Of a DNA stretch of 64,000 nucleotides, positions 43,098-55,304 are shown piece after piece. Made by a program: the position numbers and the translations under genes. The notes beneath the pieces are model-generated. The model did no database searches. It was not told where the DNA came from and was given only the letters and a program-made list of their open reading frames with translations. The stretch comes from Nymphaea colorata (Eukaryota > Streptophyta > Magnoliopsida > Nymphaeales > Nymphaeaceae): assembly GCF_008831285.2 (NCBI RefSeq), contig NC_045145.1:17066040-17130039 (forward strand), read 5' to 3'. Positions within the stretch are counted from its first letter, which is position 1; each line of letters begins with the position of its first letter.

Positions 43098-46000
43098 CAT
43101 ACACACATAATAATTTGCAAGAATTCACAGTTCCGCCTTCTTTTTTTTTTAAGTTTTCGAAAGAATGGTCTCTTATTAATCACTGGGTCTGTTCCTGGTC
43201 AATTTGAATCGGCCGATTGAGCCCATTTCCGATGACATTTATCCTCCGAACCTTTCACGTATTATGAATTTATCTCTCAATATTAATTGTTCTTGTATTT
43301 GGAGCCTTGGACTCAATGCAAACTCTGATGCACAGGAATCGTCATCCCAATTCGCATTCCGGATCAGATTTGTTTGTAATGTTAAAAACTAGATTTGATA
43401 TGACATGATTTTTTCAATGTTCAAATGTGAGTCTGAATTTGACTGTCATTTAATGTGGGGATTGACAGTCGTACGTAGTGTACCTGGGGGCACATTCTCA
43501 CCCAACAACCGCAGCCGCAGATATTCAACAGATTGTCACCAATTCCCATCATCAACTTCTTGGATCCATCTTAGGAGGGTAAGAACATACTTCTTGTACT
43601 TTGACAGTTTTCATATCTTTTCCCATTGAGCGCCTTCTTCTAATATTTAATAAGGAGAAAATACATATGTTAATTATTATATCGTTCTTGTTGGTGCCCG
43701 GTCCTTATAAATAATCTTGAAGTCTTCTAGAAGCATGGTGTTTACATTTATCTCAAGGCTATGGATGCTCTTAGAAGATGAAATTAGATCCGAGCCAGAT
43801 CACCCGGCTTTTAACTTGTGACATTCGTTCTCACTCTATTATGTTCTCCTCACTTCTTTAATTTAGAGTAGAGAAAGCGAGAGATTCAATAATTTATTCT
43901 TACACGAACCATATCAACGGATTTGCTGTAACTCTAGACGAAGAGGAAGCCACACAATTATCGAGTAAGAACTTGTTTCTTGTCTCTTCTCCATCTTTCT
44001 CTGCTACAGCAAACACGTTATAACCTCTCTCTCTCTCTCTCTGTTCTTCCGGACTTTGTAGAGCACCCTGATGTTGTGTCTGTGTTCCCCAACAAGCGTC
44101 GCTATCTCCACACAACCCATTCATGGGAGTTTTTGGGTCTGGAGCATGAAAACAAGGTTCTCCCAAATTCATTGTGGGAGAAAGGGAACTACGGTGAAGA
44201 TGTGATTGTTGGACACCTCGACACAGGTGAGTTTAATTACTCCTATACTTTAATTTTGATCGGTGTGATTCAAGCATGTAACTAGCTTTTTTGTTTGCAA
44301 ATCTTGCTCACTTCTTTGTTCTTAGGAAGAGTTAGTCCCAGTTTGCATTATGTTATAGATGTATTATATTTGATATGGCTGGCTGATTTTAGTTGGGAAA
44401 GTGAACGGACCAGCTCACTAACTGAATATGATCAGAACTATAAACTACTCAATAAATTTATGTTAGCCCACAATCGTTGCTTCTCTTTTGTCAATATATG
44501 TTCTTTGTAAACGACGGTTGAAAGGATCATGTTTATGGATACGTTTCAAGTTTATGAAACTATTCAGACATGAATTTCTCATTAAAACGCAGAAGGGATT
44601 TTTGCATCAATTAGTTTCTCCTCAATAGATATAGCATTTCAAAAAGTTGGATCTGCTACCATGATTATAAATGAGAAACTAATGAAAAATTCCAGCAGTT
44701 TTTGACATCTGATGTTGGTGGTAGCAGGAGTTTGGCCCGAATCAAAGAGCTTTAGTGATGAAGGATTAGGGCCTGCGCCTACCAGGTGGAAAGGAGCCTG
44801 CCAGAATGGATCTGATGCCCATGGTTTTACGTGTAACAGGTTTGTTGCTTACTTCCTTTTCTTTTCCTTCCAATGTCTTTGATAAGCATTATGTATCCAA
44901 CTCATATACTCGAAAGAAAAGATCTATATAACATCTGCTTCTGATTATTAGTTTGATTAGATGTATATTTCTCATCCAATCCAACTACTTGAATCCAAGT
45001 GTGGATTAACTTGATGCCACTATTATCTACGGTATTTTGATCCGTGACTGAACATTTTTCAACTGGCTGGGCTCCAGAAAGCTGATCGGCGCACGCTACT
45101 TTGAGAAGGGCTTCATCAATGGCGGACTGGGTATGGACCCAAACGAGTACAATTCTCCTCGAGACTCGAGTGGTCACGGCACTCACACCGCAGCTACAGC
45201 TGCTGGCAGCTTCGTCCCCAACGCGAGCATCTTCGGTTCGTCTAACGGAACGGCTAAGGGTGGCTCGCCCAGGGCTCGACTGGCGATCTACAAGGTCTGC
45301 TGGTGCTCAGCGGACGGCGAACTGTATTGCTTTGACGCTGATGTATTGGCTGCTTTTGATGCTGCGATCAGTGACGGAGTCGACGTCATCACCATTTCGC
45401 TCGGCGCTGCCGCTGTGCCGCCCAGTGGCTATTTCAGCGAAGCCATTGCGATCGGCTCGTTCCATGCCATCAGCAGAGGGATCACAGTGGTCGCCTCTGC
45501 TGGCAACGATGGCCCGACGCTCGGCTCAGTGGTTAATGTGGCTCCATGGTTGTTCAGCGTTGCTGCTAGCACGTTGGATAGGGATTTCGTTTCCCTTCTT
45601 TCTCTGGGCAACAACAGGACTTTTCAGGTTGGTATTGCCACACACACACACGCATGTTTCTTGTAGCCCTTCTTTTTTAATCCCATGTCAATTGGGTCAT
45701 AATTCCGAGGAAACGAAGCAGGGGCGGCGGCAAGTGTGGGATTGTGTGGGCAGTTGCCCACACATACCCACAAAAATGGGTCATTTCTATGTTGATATCT
45801 CATAGCCATTTTCTTCCTTTATAGGCTTCTGCCCCTTATAAATCTAAAAATTCAGTACTACTGGCCCTCAGCCAGAAATTTCTGGTTCCGCCCCTGAAAC
45901 GAGGTCGAGGAAATCCAACCATCGTGAAAATGTTCTAGAAATAAGTTTGTAGAATCCACAGCACATTAGTTGGTATCCCAACTTCTAGTGGGATGTCTTC

Positions 46001-48660
46001 CAAATTTCAAATAATATCAAGGTTCTTGCAGCACTTAGCAGTATAAACATGACTGCCATTTCGTGAACCATAGAGACACTTGGCTAACCAGTATCAGCGC
46101 CACAACCAAGTGCATACAGCAAAGTTGAATCCATGATATATTAGCTTAATCCTAATAGTAGTGATACAGAGTACCTTTTCTTCTTTCTTTTCCTTGTCTT
46201 TGCGAAGAAGAATTAGTGCCGATTTTATGATTATTCATACACCCGCATATATGTTACATGTTACTTTTGTGGTTCACATCTTAGGGTCGAGGCCTTTCTT
46301 CAGGCTCTGTAGCAAATAAGTTATATCCATTGGCAACAGGATCAGATGTCAAGGCTGCTGAAGCAGACAGTAAGGCGGCGTAAGTTTATCCTCCAACACT
46401 TAACAAACTTTTCCTTTTCCTTTTATTGTGGAAGAACCAAGAATGACACGACAAGTGATCTCACTAACAACGCGAAGAGTAAGATGAACCTATTTTGGAT
46501 TAAAGGCTTTGATGGATAGTACTAAGGGCTAATTTATTGATTCATCCATTTAACATCATGATATAATTTCGGTCTTTTTTCTCCATTTTGTGCAGAGATT
46601 ATTGTCAACATGGTAGTCTTGATCCCAAAAAAGTCAAAGGAAAGATCATAGCTTGCCTCAGCGGCTTAGGTGATGAAGGAGTCAGGCAGGGTGAGGTGGT
46701 GAAGGAAGCCGGAGGCATTGGGATGATTGTGTGTAATGACGAGAGCGCGGGCAATCAACTCGGTATTCCTGAACCTCACGTCCTCCCAGCTACTCATCTT
46801 ACTGCCAATCACTCGAAGGATGTCCTCGCCTACATCAATTCTACAAAGTAAGTCTGTGGCATGATTTTACTTTGAATAATGTATGGGGTAGTTGATAGCA
46901 TTTGAAATGATAGTAAAGTACTGGCATCATGGATGGAGTGTTAAAACGTCATGACAAGTTCCATAAATGATTCATGGAAACTTTTATTGATGGATATAGC
47001 TGCAAAATTTTACTCAGAGACCACGAAACAAAGTTAAGGCTGACGTTTATGTACATCGAGCTGGTTGGCACAGATCAGCAACAGTAACCTCTTGTTAAAT
47101 TTCCCAAGTGTTGCTTTATTAACAACTGAGCTGGTTCAGGTTAAGATACCTCATTTTCAGGTCATGAATTTGAACTTTCCACATAGATAAACGCTTCTGA
47201 CCTAGTGGGGAGTTGAATGACTGTCTTTTGTTTCACCATCTCTGCTCAACTCTCTACAGGAAGAATGAATCGCTTTTAACCATTTTTGAGAAGGCTTTAC
47301 TGATCATCGGGACACATGCAGGTCTCCTGTCGCATTTGTAGGACATCCAATTACAAAGCTGCATACAACACCTTCTCCAGTAATAGCTTATTCCTCATCG
47401 AGAGGGCCCAACCCTGTCAACCCAGAGATCCTCAAGGTTTGCATCAACGTTATGTCATGAAATTAGTGTTGAGTGCATCTAAAATCTATATTGTGTTCAG
47501 TACTAACTAGAGCGTGTTTGTTCCTTAATGAAGCCTGACATTACAGCGCCTGGAGTGCAAATCCTTGCATCCTATATTCCGGTGAAACCGCCAACAGATT
47601 ATGAATTTGACAAGCGCCATGTTAATTTCAATCTACTATCAGGTACATCCATGGCATGTCCACATGTTTCTGGCATTGTTGGCCTCCTCAAGAATGCTCA
47701 CCCTGACTGGAGCCCTGCTGCAATTAGGTCAGCAATCATGACCACAGGTATGATCACACCTTTCTGATTCATATATAATGTGAATTGTTTAAACAGCCGT
47801 AACTTGTGCTAAAAAGAAGCATAAGCTGAATGATGTGCTGCCAATTTACTGCTGTGAAAAATCAATACATTATTGTGTATTTTTCAGCATATTCATCTAC
47901 CAACATTCTGATTCAAGCTTTATATTTAGTAAATATTATTTACCTACTTACGTTACCTGCTTTGTAGAAGAAGTCACTTTGTGGTCGTGCTTTTTAGGTT
48001 ATCTTTTAATTACAGTTTTCATAGACAAACATGACAAGTCTTCATTGTTGCATACGTCTTACCTTAAGATGACATAACTGATGTGTTCGATTTTTTCATT
48101 TTACTTTCGATTATGAAGCAACTCAGCTGAACAACCTAAAGAAGCCGATCATCAATGGAGTTAAATTAGTGGCGACACCATTTGACTATGGATCTGGACA
48201 TCTTTGTCCAAGCCGGGCTTTGGATCCTGGCCTGGTTTATGACATTAGTGTTGCCGATTACTTCAGCTTCCTGTGTGCTATTGGTTATAACAACACCAAC
48301 ATCGCAACTGTTACCGGAAAATCCTACTCATGTCCTCCACGTATTCCGAAGGTTACAGACTTGAATTATCCTTCAATCACCATCTCTAACGTGGAGGGAA
48401 CAAGGACAATATCTAGAACCTTGAAGAACGTCGGAAAGGCCGGAACATACACAGCCCACATCCAGTCGCCACCGGAAATTAAGGTTTCAGTGACACCACG
48501 AAGCTTGAAGTTTGAGAGGGTTGGTGAAGAGAAGAAATTCACAGTGACTGTTAAAGCTAGAAAACGGTCTGATAAGGGATTTGTATTTGGGGCGTTGGTG
48601 TGGTCGGACGGTGTCCACCATGTTCGGAGCCCGATTTCGGTTGGAATCGGTCCAAGCTGA
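42927..48660 (+). CDS. SBT5: Subtilisin-like serine protease, SBT5 type, copy 2
   Basis: Tandem paralogue of the gene at 36626. Exons: 42927-43022, 43469-43578, 43867-43964, 44062-44226, 44728-44839, 45078-45627, 46285-46379, 46596-46847, 47322-47436, 47534-47747, 48119-48660; all junctions are in phase, giving 782 aa. Exons 3, 4, 5, 9 and 10 have the same length as in copy 1 (98, 165, 112, 115 and 214 nt). Signal peptide: [19 protein letters not shown]9 propeptide: [12 protein letters not shown]. Catalytic residues: Asp155 (HLDTG), His227 (SGHGTH), Asn337 (SAGNDGP) and Ser570 ([11 protein letters not shown]). The PA domain has [10 protein letters not shown] and [10 protein letters not shown], and the Fn3-like end has DLNYPSITI. 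No lesion is seen; both copies look functional. Intron 1 contains CT and CA microsatellites and intron 6 a small transposon. Confidence 0.94.
43027..43100. repeat. CT/CA/GA compound microsatellite in intron 1 of subtilase 2
   Basis: Consecutive CT, then CA, then GA dinucleotide runs directly after the first donor site. Confidence 0.9.
45719..45896. mobile_element. 178-bp hAT-type MITE in intron 6 of subtilase 2
   Basis: Ends are caggggcgg (45719-45727) and ccgcccctg (45888-45896), a perfect 9-bp inverted repeat beginning CAGGGGCGG as in Ac-like hAT elements. The flanks aaacgaag (45711-45718) and aaacgagg (45897-45904) form an 8-bp target-site duplication with one mismatch. It has no coding capacity. 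Confidence 0.82.
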
Positions 48661-49876
48661 TCGGAATTTATGGACATAAAAGCTTGTTCCAGGCAATAGA
48701 CTCCTCCACCATCTCCATTGTTAGTCTTTTCTTTTGGATCGTTGAGATTCACAGTACAGTGTTCATGCCCTCAACACAATTGAGTCGCTACATGTAAACT
48801 TTAAAGATGCAATTAATGAATTATATATATATATACTTCGCTCAATTAAGGGGTGTGGTGCGCAGTACGTACAAGATGTATCCAATAGTAAAGACAATGA
48901 AGGCCTGTTAATTCTTTGCATTTTGAATTTGAAGAACATGCACATTAGCACAAAACAAGTTTTCCGGGGAGTTGTGAAGTGTTGGATTGAATTTATTAAT
49001 CGTGTAAATGTATTTTTCTCTCTTTGAACGATGATCCTGCCATTCGTCTATCCCAGGCGGTCCTGCTATGCGTCAGCTCATTAATTCAATTGATTTTGTG
49101 TAAATTAAATTGCAAGTTCATGAACTTTGTCAACTTCTTAAAGTAAATCACTAGATCGTAGGTTTATCCGGTGCAAATTTTCAAGGTGAAGAAGAAGAAA
49201 TAGTTTGTGAAGAACGACCAATGTGCAAGGCCAACCTATGTGCAAGGCAACTGGATTAGATGAAGTATTAAGTTCTCATCTACAAAGTGAAAAACTGATG
49301 GTTTAACTCAAAAAATGTGCCCGCAATTGTGGAAAACTGTGATGAATTTTTCAAGGACCATGCAGTAGTTTCTAAAAGTGTTGGGTAGAGGTGGTGGTTG
49401 CCTTCTTCGTGGGTAATCAAGTCTTAGAAGACCAGAGTTAGCAGTCCGTTTTTTTTTTTTTTTTTGGTGACATCTTGTCTTCTGTTCTCTAGTACGCCAA
49501 GCCCTTTTCCCTCTGAAATGTCTTATTTGTTTCCTTTTATGATACACGCCCACAGGTGAAATACTAACCATATTAGTCGCAGCATTAATTTCTCTAGTAA
49601 CTGTTTGAAGTCTCACGAAATAATCGGGTTTGCTAGCGGCGAAGTTTGACATGGTAGTGTAGTAGAAGTTTTCCCTGTATGTAAAGAGTTGAAGAAATTC
49701 TGGTACCTTTGTCTCAATGTAATGGTGGTAGATCTGGCCCTTTCACAATAAGGCTGTGCACAGGGGTAGTAAACTTTTTATTAATGGTGCTAAACAACAA
49801 GTTTGTATGGCCTGTACTTTCTATAAGCAAAGCTGGTTTGATTAGATGTTGAGAACTTTTAAATCTTTGTTTAAAT
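48661..49876. other. 3' flank of subtilase 2 and spacer
   Basis: No gene recognised. A short TA run lies near 48822-48834 and a T tract at 49449-49465. Confidence 0.5.
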
Positions 49877-50226
49877 CTAAGTCACATGGGTACAGGTACA
49901 GAGGTATATGTACGGAGACAACAACTTAAGATAATGTGGGTACACAAGGGTATGATAATATATGTGTGTGTGTGTGCAAAATAATACCCAAAAAACGCAA
50001 CATTTAAATAAACAAGTGATTTTAAATAAAACATTGCATGTTAATGAACAATAACTTTAAAAACATAATGGAAACTGAGTTAGAAAAAATTAAACCATGT
50101 AAAATTAAATAGTTTGGATCGGTTTTGATCTAAAAAGTGCTCAAGTGTGTACCCACTGTAGGTAGAGAATTTATGAATACGGTGACACGATTACTTGGAC
50201 CTTTTTGAAGTACCCATGTGACTTAG
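49877..50226. mobile_element. 350-bp MITE with 17-bp inverted ends
   Basis: ctaagtcacatgggtac (49877-49893) is exactly inverted at 50210-50226. The flanks gtttaaat (49869-49876) and gttcaaat (50227-50234) make an 8-bp duplication with one mismatch, again the hAT length. The interior is AT-rich, with a TG run near 49962-49975 and further gtaccc/gggtac words. Confidence 0.75.
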
Positions 50227-52437
50227 GTTCAAATTTTCAACCAAATCTGGATATTTGATTCGAGAGAGGGTTGGGTTATTCAAGTGATCTGATCTCCGCT
50301 ATTTGTAAAGGTGAGTGGTGTGGGACTGCCATTATACAGGAAGGTAGCCGATGACGCTGTTTGAGAAACTGATTTCTGGTGTGTTCACTTCTTAGATGCC
50401 ACTTTCAGTCAAATCCGATAATGTGCGATGTAATTAAGCGGTTGTTGTTAGATTGTTTAGAAGGCAGAGGTGGTAGCTATGTAGAAAGCATCGCTTTGTT
50501 AAGTTAGGATTCCAGGGATGAAGTTAAATAAACATTGGATGAATTAACATCTTTCTTCAGGCCTCCGCATTAATCATGGCGAGTTCCACACTATTCCTAG
50601 ATAGGGAAGTATCAGAATTCCTCTACCCAAAAATGCTATTCTAATTGGGATGGTATTGCCCTTGCTAACCAACGGCCCCCTCTCTTTCAATGAAGAAGGA
50701 ACAACTTGCCACACTGTTATCGCTTGCAGCGATCTTGAGATTTGTTTCACTGAAAATTCAATAAGGTTAGAAGCATAGTCACAAATATCGTTTTCGGGTT
50801 TTAAACCGCAACGTCTAGTATGAGTACAGAACAGTAAAGCAAAAGCCAGCTAAATCTTGAAAATAAAATGCAAAAATGTGGAACAAAAAGAACTGGTAAC
50901 TAAAAACAGCAAAAACCTGAAAAATGTGAAAAACATAAAAAACAGAAAAATGAGAAAAACACGAAAAAGGGAAAAAACGTAGATAAAACGTGTTTTTGAC
51001 GTTGTTTTCAGAAAACACGTCTTTTAACATCTTAATTAAAACACACATTTTTTTTTAATAATACGCATTTTCTATGACTATAGTTAAAAGTCCTCAGCGT
51101 TCAATAATGTCTGAAATGAAGAGATGGTTGTTGCCATGCAGATTCAGAAGAGGCTGATTAATCGCCAGTTGGAAGAAGTGTGTTGATAGCTTTAACGCTA
51201 TCTCATAAAACTCTACAGACACACATGCAATACATTATATCATATGCAATACATTATATCATATTTTAATCGCTCAATTCTATCGCATTCTTTTTAAGTG
51301 TTGGCCACCTGTCTAATTTTGAAACTCAGTGCAATTGTTTTTTCACTTCCATTTGCATACCTTTGTGCTTATTTTATTAACGTTCTTAAATTAAACTTAT
51401 CTTACATAACAAAATAAAGAATTGGGCTAACATAATATTTTTACGATAACAAAGTATCCTTAAATATTTTATATGATTTAAAAACTCATATCAAGGGATG
51501 AAGTTTCTATTATTGAAGCCATAACCCTCAGAGGGCAAGTGAGGTAGCGGGGGCATGGTAGGCAATCAGTTTGTCAACATTTTGTGTTGCAAAAAAAGAG
51601 CACTGATATGCAAGTTGAACACAACTAAAGCTAGGTATTAAAAGTAGGGTGAGTATCCTAAATGATAGGTGGAAGGATAGAGCTTTGGCTCTTAATTGGA
51701 TAGTACTGGTCCCAAGGAAACCATAATCGCATGCAGTTGTAGATATGTCTTGATTTTATGATTAATTTTTTGATACTCACAAACATTAAATTTTTATTTC
51801 CCTATTCAAAAGATTGTATCCTTTTCTACAATTTTTCTATGAAAATTCCAGAAAAGCGAGATTATTATTCCTTTTTAGGAATTTCCTAGAATGCATGGGG
51901 GACCTATAAATTCGTGAGCAGTGTGGTTCCCTCTATTACGCATCTTCACCTCTCCCTCTCTCCCCCCCTATGGCATTGAGAGTTGCGTTGATTGTATTGA
52001 GAAATGTTGAGCTTGAGATTTGGGGTGCCATTATGAAGGTTAAATGCACTGGTTCTTGTCCCTCCCTCTTCCTTCATCTCCTCTCTCTCTTTAAGTTTTG
52101 TATTTTTTAAATAGTTTAACTCCAGGAGTAAGGAGGAAGGAGGAGCACTCGATTGAGTGAAACATGTCTTCACAGTTTCAAACCTCCACTCTTGGACTCA
52201 TTCTTCCATGATTTGGAGGTCCTTCCTCTTAAATGCAAATCTCTCCTCTTAACTGCACTTCGCCTTGGCCAGCATTTGCGCTCTGCAGCAGATTAGTTCT
52301 TTGTTTTATGGTTTCTTTGCTTACTTTTTTTTCGGTCTTTTTATTTGTATTTTTTCATGACTACTCATCACTCAATTTTTGTCAATGAATTCTCATTTCA
52401 TAGGCTCTCTTGCTCTCTTTGGTCTATATATATTGGT
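50227..52437. other. Spacer with an A-rich tract and a 19-bp tandem repeat
   Basis: 50840-50990 is an A-rich run of degenerate gaaaaac/gaaaaat words, like the subterminal tract of the hAT element at 490-605. atgcaatacattatatcat is repeated at 51225-51243 and 51244-51262. CT tracts occur near 51950 and 52080. No gene recognised. Confidence 0.45.
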
Positions 52438-52600
52438 TGATGGAGCCCAAAAGATGACCAAATTTTCATTTTGCTAGAAATTTAGCAATTGTTTTCTGAT
52501 TATTTGTTCTGGTTTGAACACAGAACACAAAACCTTGTTTTAACAAATGATAGTACTGTTTTTGGTTAATTGTGGTTCCTGGATCTGGATTTGTTTATGT
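52438..52600. repeat. Left arm of a 2.2-kb-spaced inverted repeat
   Basis: Resembles the reverse complement of 54631-54786. Shared words in order: gatggag, aagatgac, aattttcattt, ttctggtttgaaca, agaacac, gtttttggt, ggatttgttta. Divergence is moderate, with small indels. Confidence 0.7.
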
Positions 52601-52841
52601 CGTGCATGTTTTTGGGCTAAAAACCTGTTTATGCACAACGTCTCGCAGTTTGTGAGGATGTCCTTGATGTTAATTGTTTCGTTGAAAAACATTTTCTTTC
52701 ACTAATTGATAATAAAAGAACACTACTTCTGTTTATCTTCATGTTGTTATCATTATTTGTTTTCTACATAGAACCCCCACAGAAACAAACATTTGTATTC
52801 TGAGCTTGTGTTACATATAGTACTGAAGTTGGTCATCCGGA

Positions 52842-53014
52842 TTGAAGCTTGCTGTTCGTGCAATCGACGCTAGGAGCTTGAAAGGCAGATATATAAGACT
52901 ACAGTTGAGAAGAAGAACATGAACCCTTCATGGCAGGAAGAGTTCAGTTTCAAGGTTAACGTTTTGAATGAGGAGCTATGCATATCCAAGCTGGATGAGG
53001 ATAAATACTTCAAT
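52842..53014 (+). pseudogene. Fragment of a C2-domain (C2-GRAM-like) gene
   Basis: The reading starts LKLAVRAIDARSLKG, then shifts one frame to YKTTVEKKNMNPSWQEEF, SFKVNVLNEEL and KLDEDKYFN. This is the N-terminal C2 domain pattern of plant C2-GRAM proteins (LxVRVIEARxL, KTKVVKKxLNPxW, EEFSF, LDEDKYF). The expected ATG before KL is TTG, the loop carrying the first calcium-binding Asp residues (SDPYV) is missing, and the match stops after DEDKYFN. It is therefore a truncated, non-functional copy. Confidence 0.7.
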
Positions 53015-53465
53015 GTCCCACACACATACATATATACATGTGTGTATGTGTGTGTGTGAAGTATTGCTTCTCTCAATACCTTTATGTTCAATTGCATATG
53101 GATTAGTAATTGAAATTGGGCAATGCAACTGGACATATTGGTATTGAGAGAGCTATATATATATATAGAGCACGGATATGCATAGCTCATTCAAATCATC
53201 AACCTTGAAACTGCACTCTCCCCCCCATGAAGGGTTCGTGTTTCACAACCTTGGTCCTGTATCTGTGCCTTACGAGTTGGACTTTGTTATATGGATCACT
53301 AGGCAACTCCCTAGGTTCGATTACAGGAAGAGCAAGCTTCAATCCAGATGACAAATTTCAGTACTGTATTTAATACAAGCTCAAAATAAAAAGTTGGTTT
53401 CTTTGTGGACTTTATTTAGGAAACATAAAATGATTACACAATGAAGATCAACAAAATTAGTACAC

Positions 53466-53935
53466 TCATTAGGCAGTAAATGAATCATGAAAGTTTTGTT
53501 GATGTCATGTAAGTAGTTGTCCACTTAATTCATAGATGAGTTTCGGACTTGTTCATTTCCTTGAGAGTTTGTTCACTTCAACTCTGTTTGGATCCAATGA
53601 GGCGGAATCTATTTATTTTCACTTTTCTTCAAAAGCTTCTTCAGAAAAGAAATGTACTCAACAAAGTCAAGCCCACTAAGTGGGCTTGACTTTGTTGAGT
53701 ACATTTCTTTTCTGAAGAAGCTTTTGAAGTAAAGTGAAAATATAGAGATTCCGCCTAATTGAGGAGGACGCCAAAAGCAGCTGAACAGAGTTGAAGTGAA
53801 GTGAACAAACTCTCGAGGAAATGACTCGAACGAGTCCGAAACTCATTTACGAATTAAGTGAATGCCTTCTTACATGAGATCAAAACTTTCTTTAACTCAC
53901 TACTACTTGACTTTCAACGTTTTCTTCCTTGAATG
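53466..53935. repeat. Long hairpin (inverted repeat) centred at 53678
   Basis: The arms 53627-53677 and 53679-53729 are perfectly complementary over 51 bp with a one-base loop. Pairing continues outward with rising mismatch to about 53466 and 53935 (for example cggaatct/agattccg, gagtttgttcactt/aagtgaacaaactc, cttaattc/gaattaag). The stem is over 200 bp in total. It has no coding potential. It may be a foldback element or a small-RNA-producing locus. Confidence 0.88.
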
Positions 53936-54630
53936 AACTATTTTCAGGACCGATGATAAAAGCATCGGACAAGATACCGCACCTTCTGAAGTATGGAGTA
54001 GAATACCAATCATTGAAACACACACTGCCGCTATAGTGGACGAAAACAATAGGTGGAAATCAGGATCAGAGATCAACTTTTCTCTCCCAAAACCTCACCA
54101 AATCTACTCAGTAAAACAAAAAATTTGTTTGTTTCTAAACACATTGTAAAGCTAGAAACCAATTGAAAACCCACAAAAGTTTGTCTGAACATGATGGAAA
54201 TTAAAATGCCCAAACCTGCCGGTAAACATCTTCAAAGAATCTGACATTCAGACTTGCAATCCATGAATTCTCACCTTGTTTTTCTGTTCTCGGGACACTA
54301 TCACACCGGATTCTCTATAGAAAAGTTCTAAAACAAGAATGACCAGGAAATTGAAAGAAAAACAGGGAATATAGTATCGCTCATGATGCATAGAATGTAA
54401 ATGTTGGGGGTTTAAAGTTTACGATATTCTGGAATGAAGTTATGCAGCTTTTGATTAGTTTTCCATCAGGGAAAGAGCACTAAATGCTCTCTACTATCAG
54501 GACGAGAGAGTTGTGAAGGAATAGTGCGTTACTCAATGCAAACATCATCTCAAGGGACAAAGGGTTGAGTGGAGACTTCCGCCTTCAACCACTCAGTGGA
54601 TCTCCCTCACTCACCAAAAAGAAACTGGGC

Positions 54631-54786
54631 AAAATAAACAAATCCAAGAATCAAAATTAATTGACCAAAAACACTAAAATGACAACTTTTTCTTAAACAA
54701 ATTATCGTGTTCTATGTTCAAACCAGAATAATTGCTTATAAACTTCGAACGAAATGAAAATTTTGTCATCTCTTGATCTCCATCCG
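54631..54786. repeat. Right arm of the inverted repeat paired with 52438-52600
   Basis: The reverse complement of this stretch aligns with 52438-52600 through about 160 bp. The arms lie roughly symmetrically about the hairpin centre at 53678. Confidence 0.7.
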
Positions 54787-55258
54787 CCCCAAATCTCTCA
54801 AAACTGTGGCAGAATAACGTGCTCAGCCACGTTTGAGACACAGAATCCGCTTGTTTCCAAAATTCACTGCATCAGAGATTAGCAATCAGATCAAAAGAAT
54901 GGGAGAAAAGCGTTCACGCAGAGAAGAACCCAAAAAATGTGCAGACTCAGGATCCCAAGATCGTTTAGAACTACAAGAGCAAACAAAGATAGATTTCCGT
55001 AACTGTTGGAAAAAAATACCAACCCATCAATTAGCTCAAATCCGACAAAAGGAAGACGGCACATGATGTAACAGTAGTTCTTTGTTCATTGGCATTGTCA
55101 TTTGGGGAATAACATGCTTTTACTTAAATATTTCTTCCATTAAAATAAATCATCACATTCATTTTAATTGGAATATGAATTGCCGTCCAGTACTGTTGGC
55201 TATTGAAATTAAGGTTATATATCTCCGGGAACACATGTTCCCTGTGTAAAGCGGTTCC

Positions 55259-55304
<46 letters not shown>

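Noticed and set aside
45101-45805. Long plus-strand frame overlapping subtilase exon 6
   Set aside because: Different frame from the catalytic exon; no domain. The GC-rich exon leaves few stops in other frames.
53300-53330. tRNA B-box-like ggttcgatta
   Set aside because: No A box, acceptor stem or cloverleaf can be formed around it; no tRNA found in the window.
55261-55301. AT array as a possible regulatory or attachment element
   Set aside because: Plain dinucleotide microsatellite.
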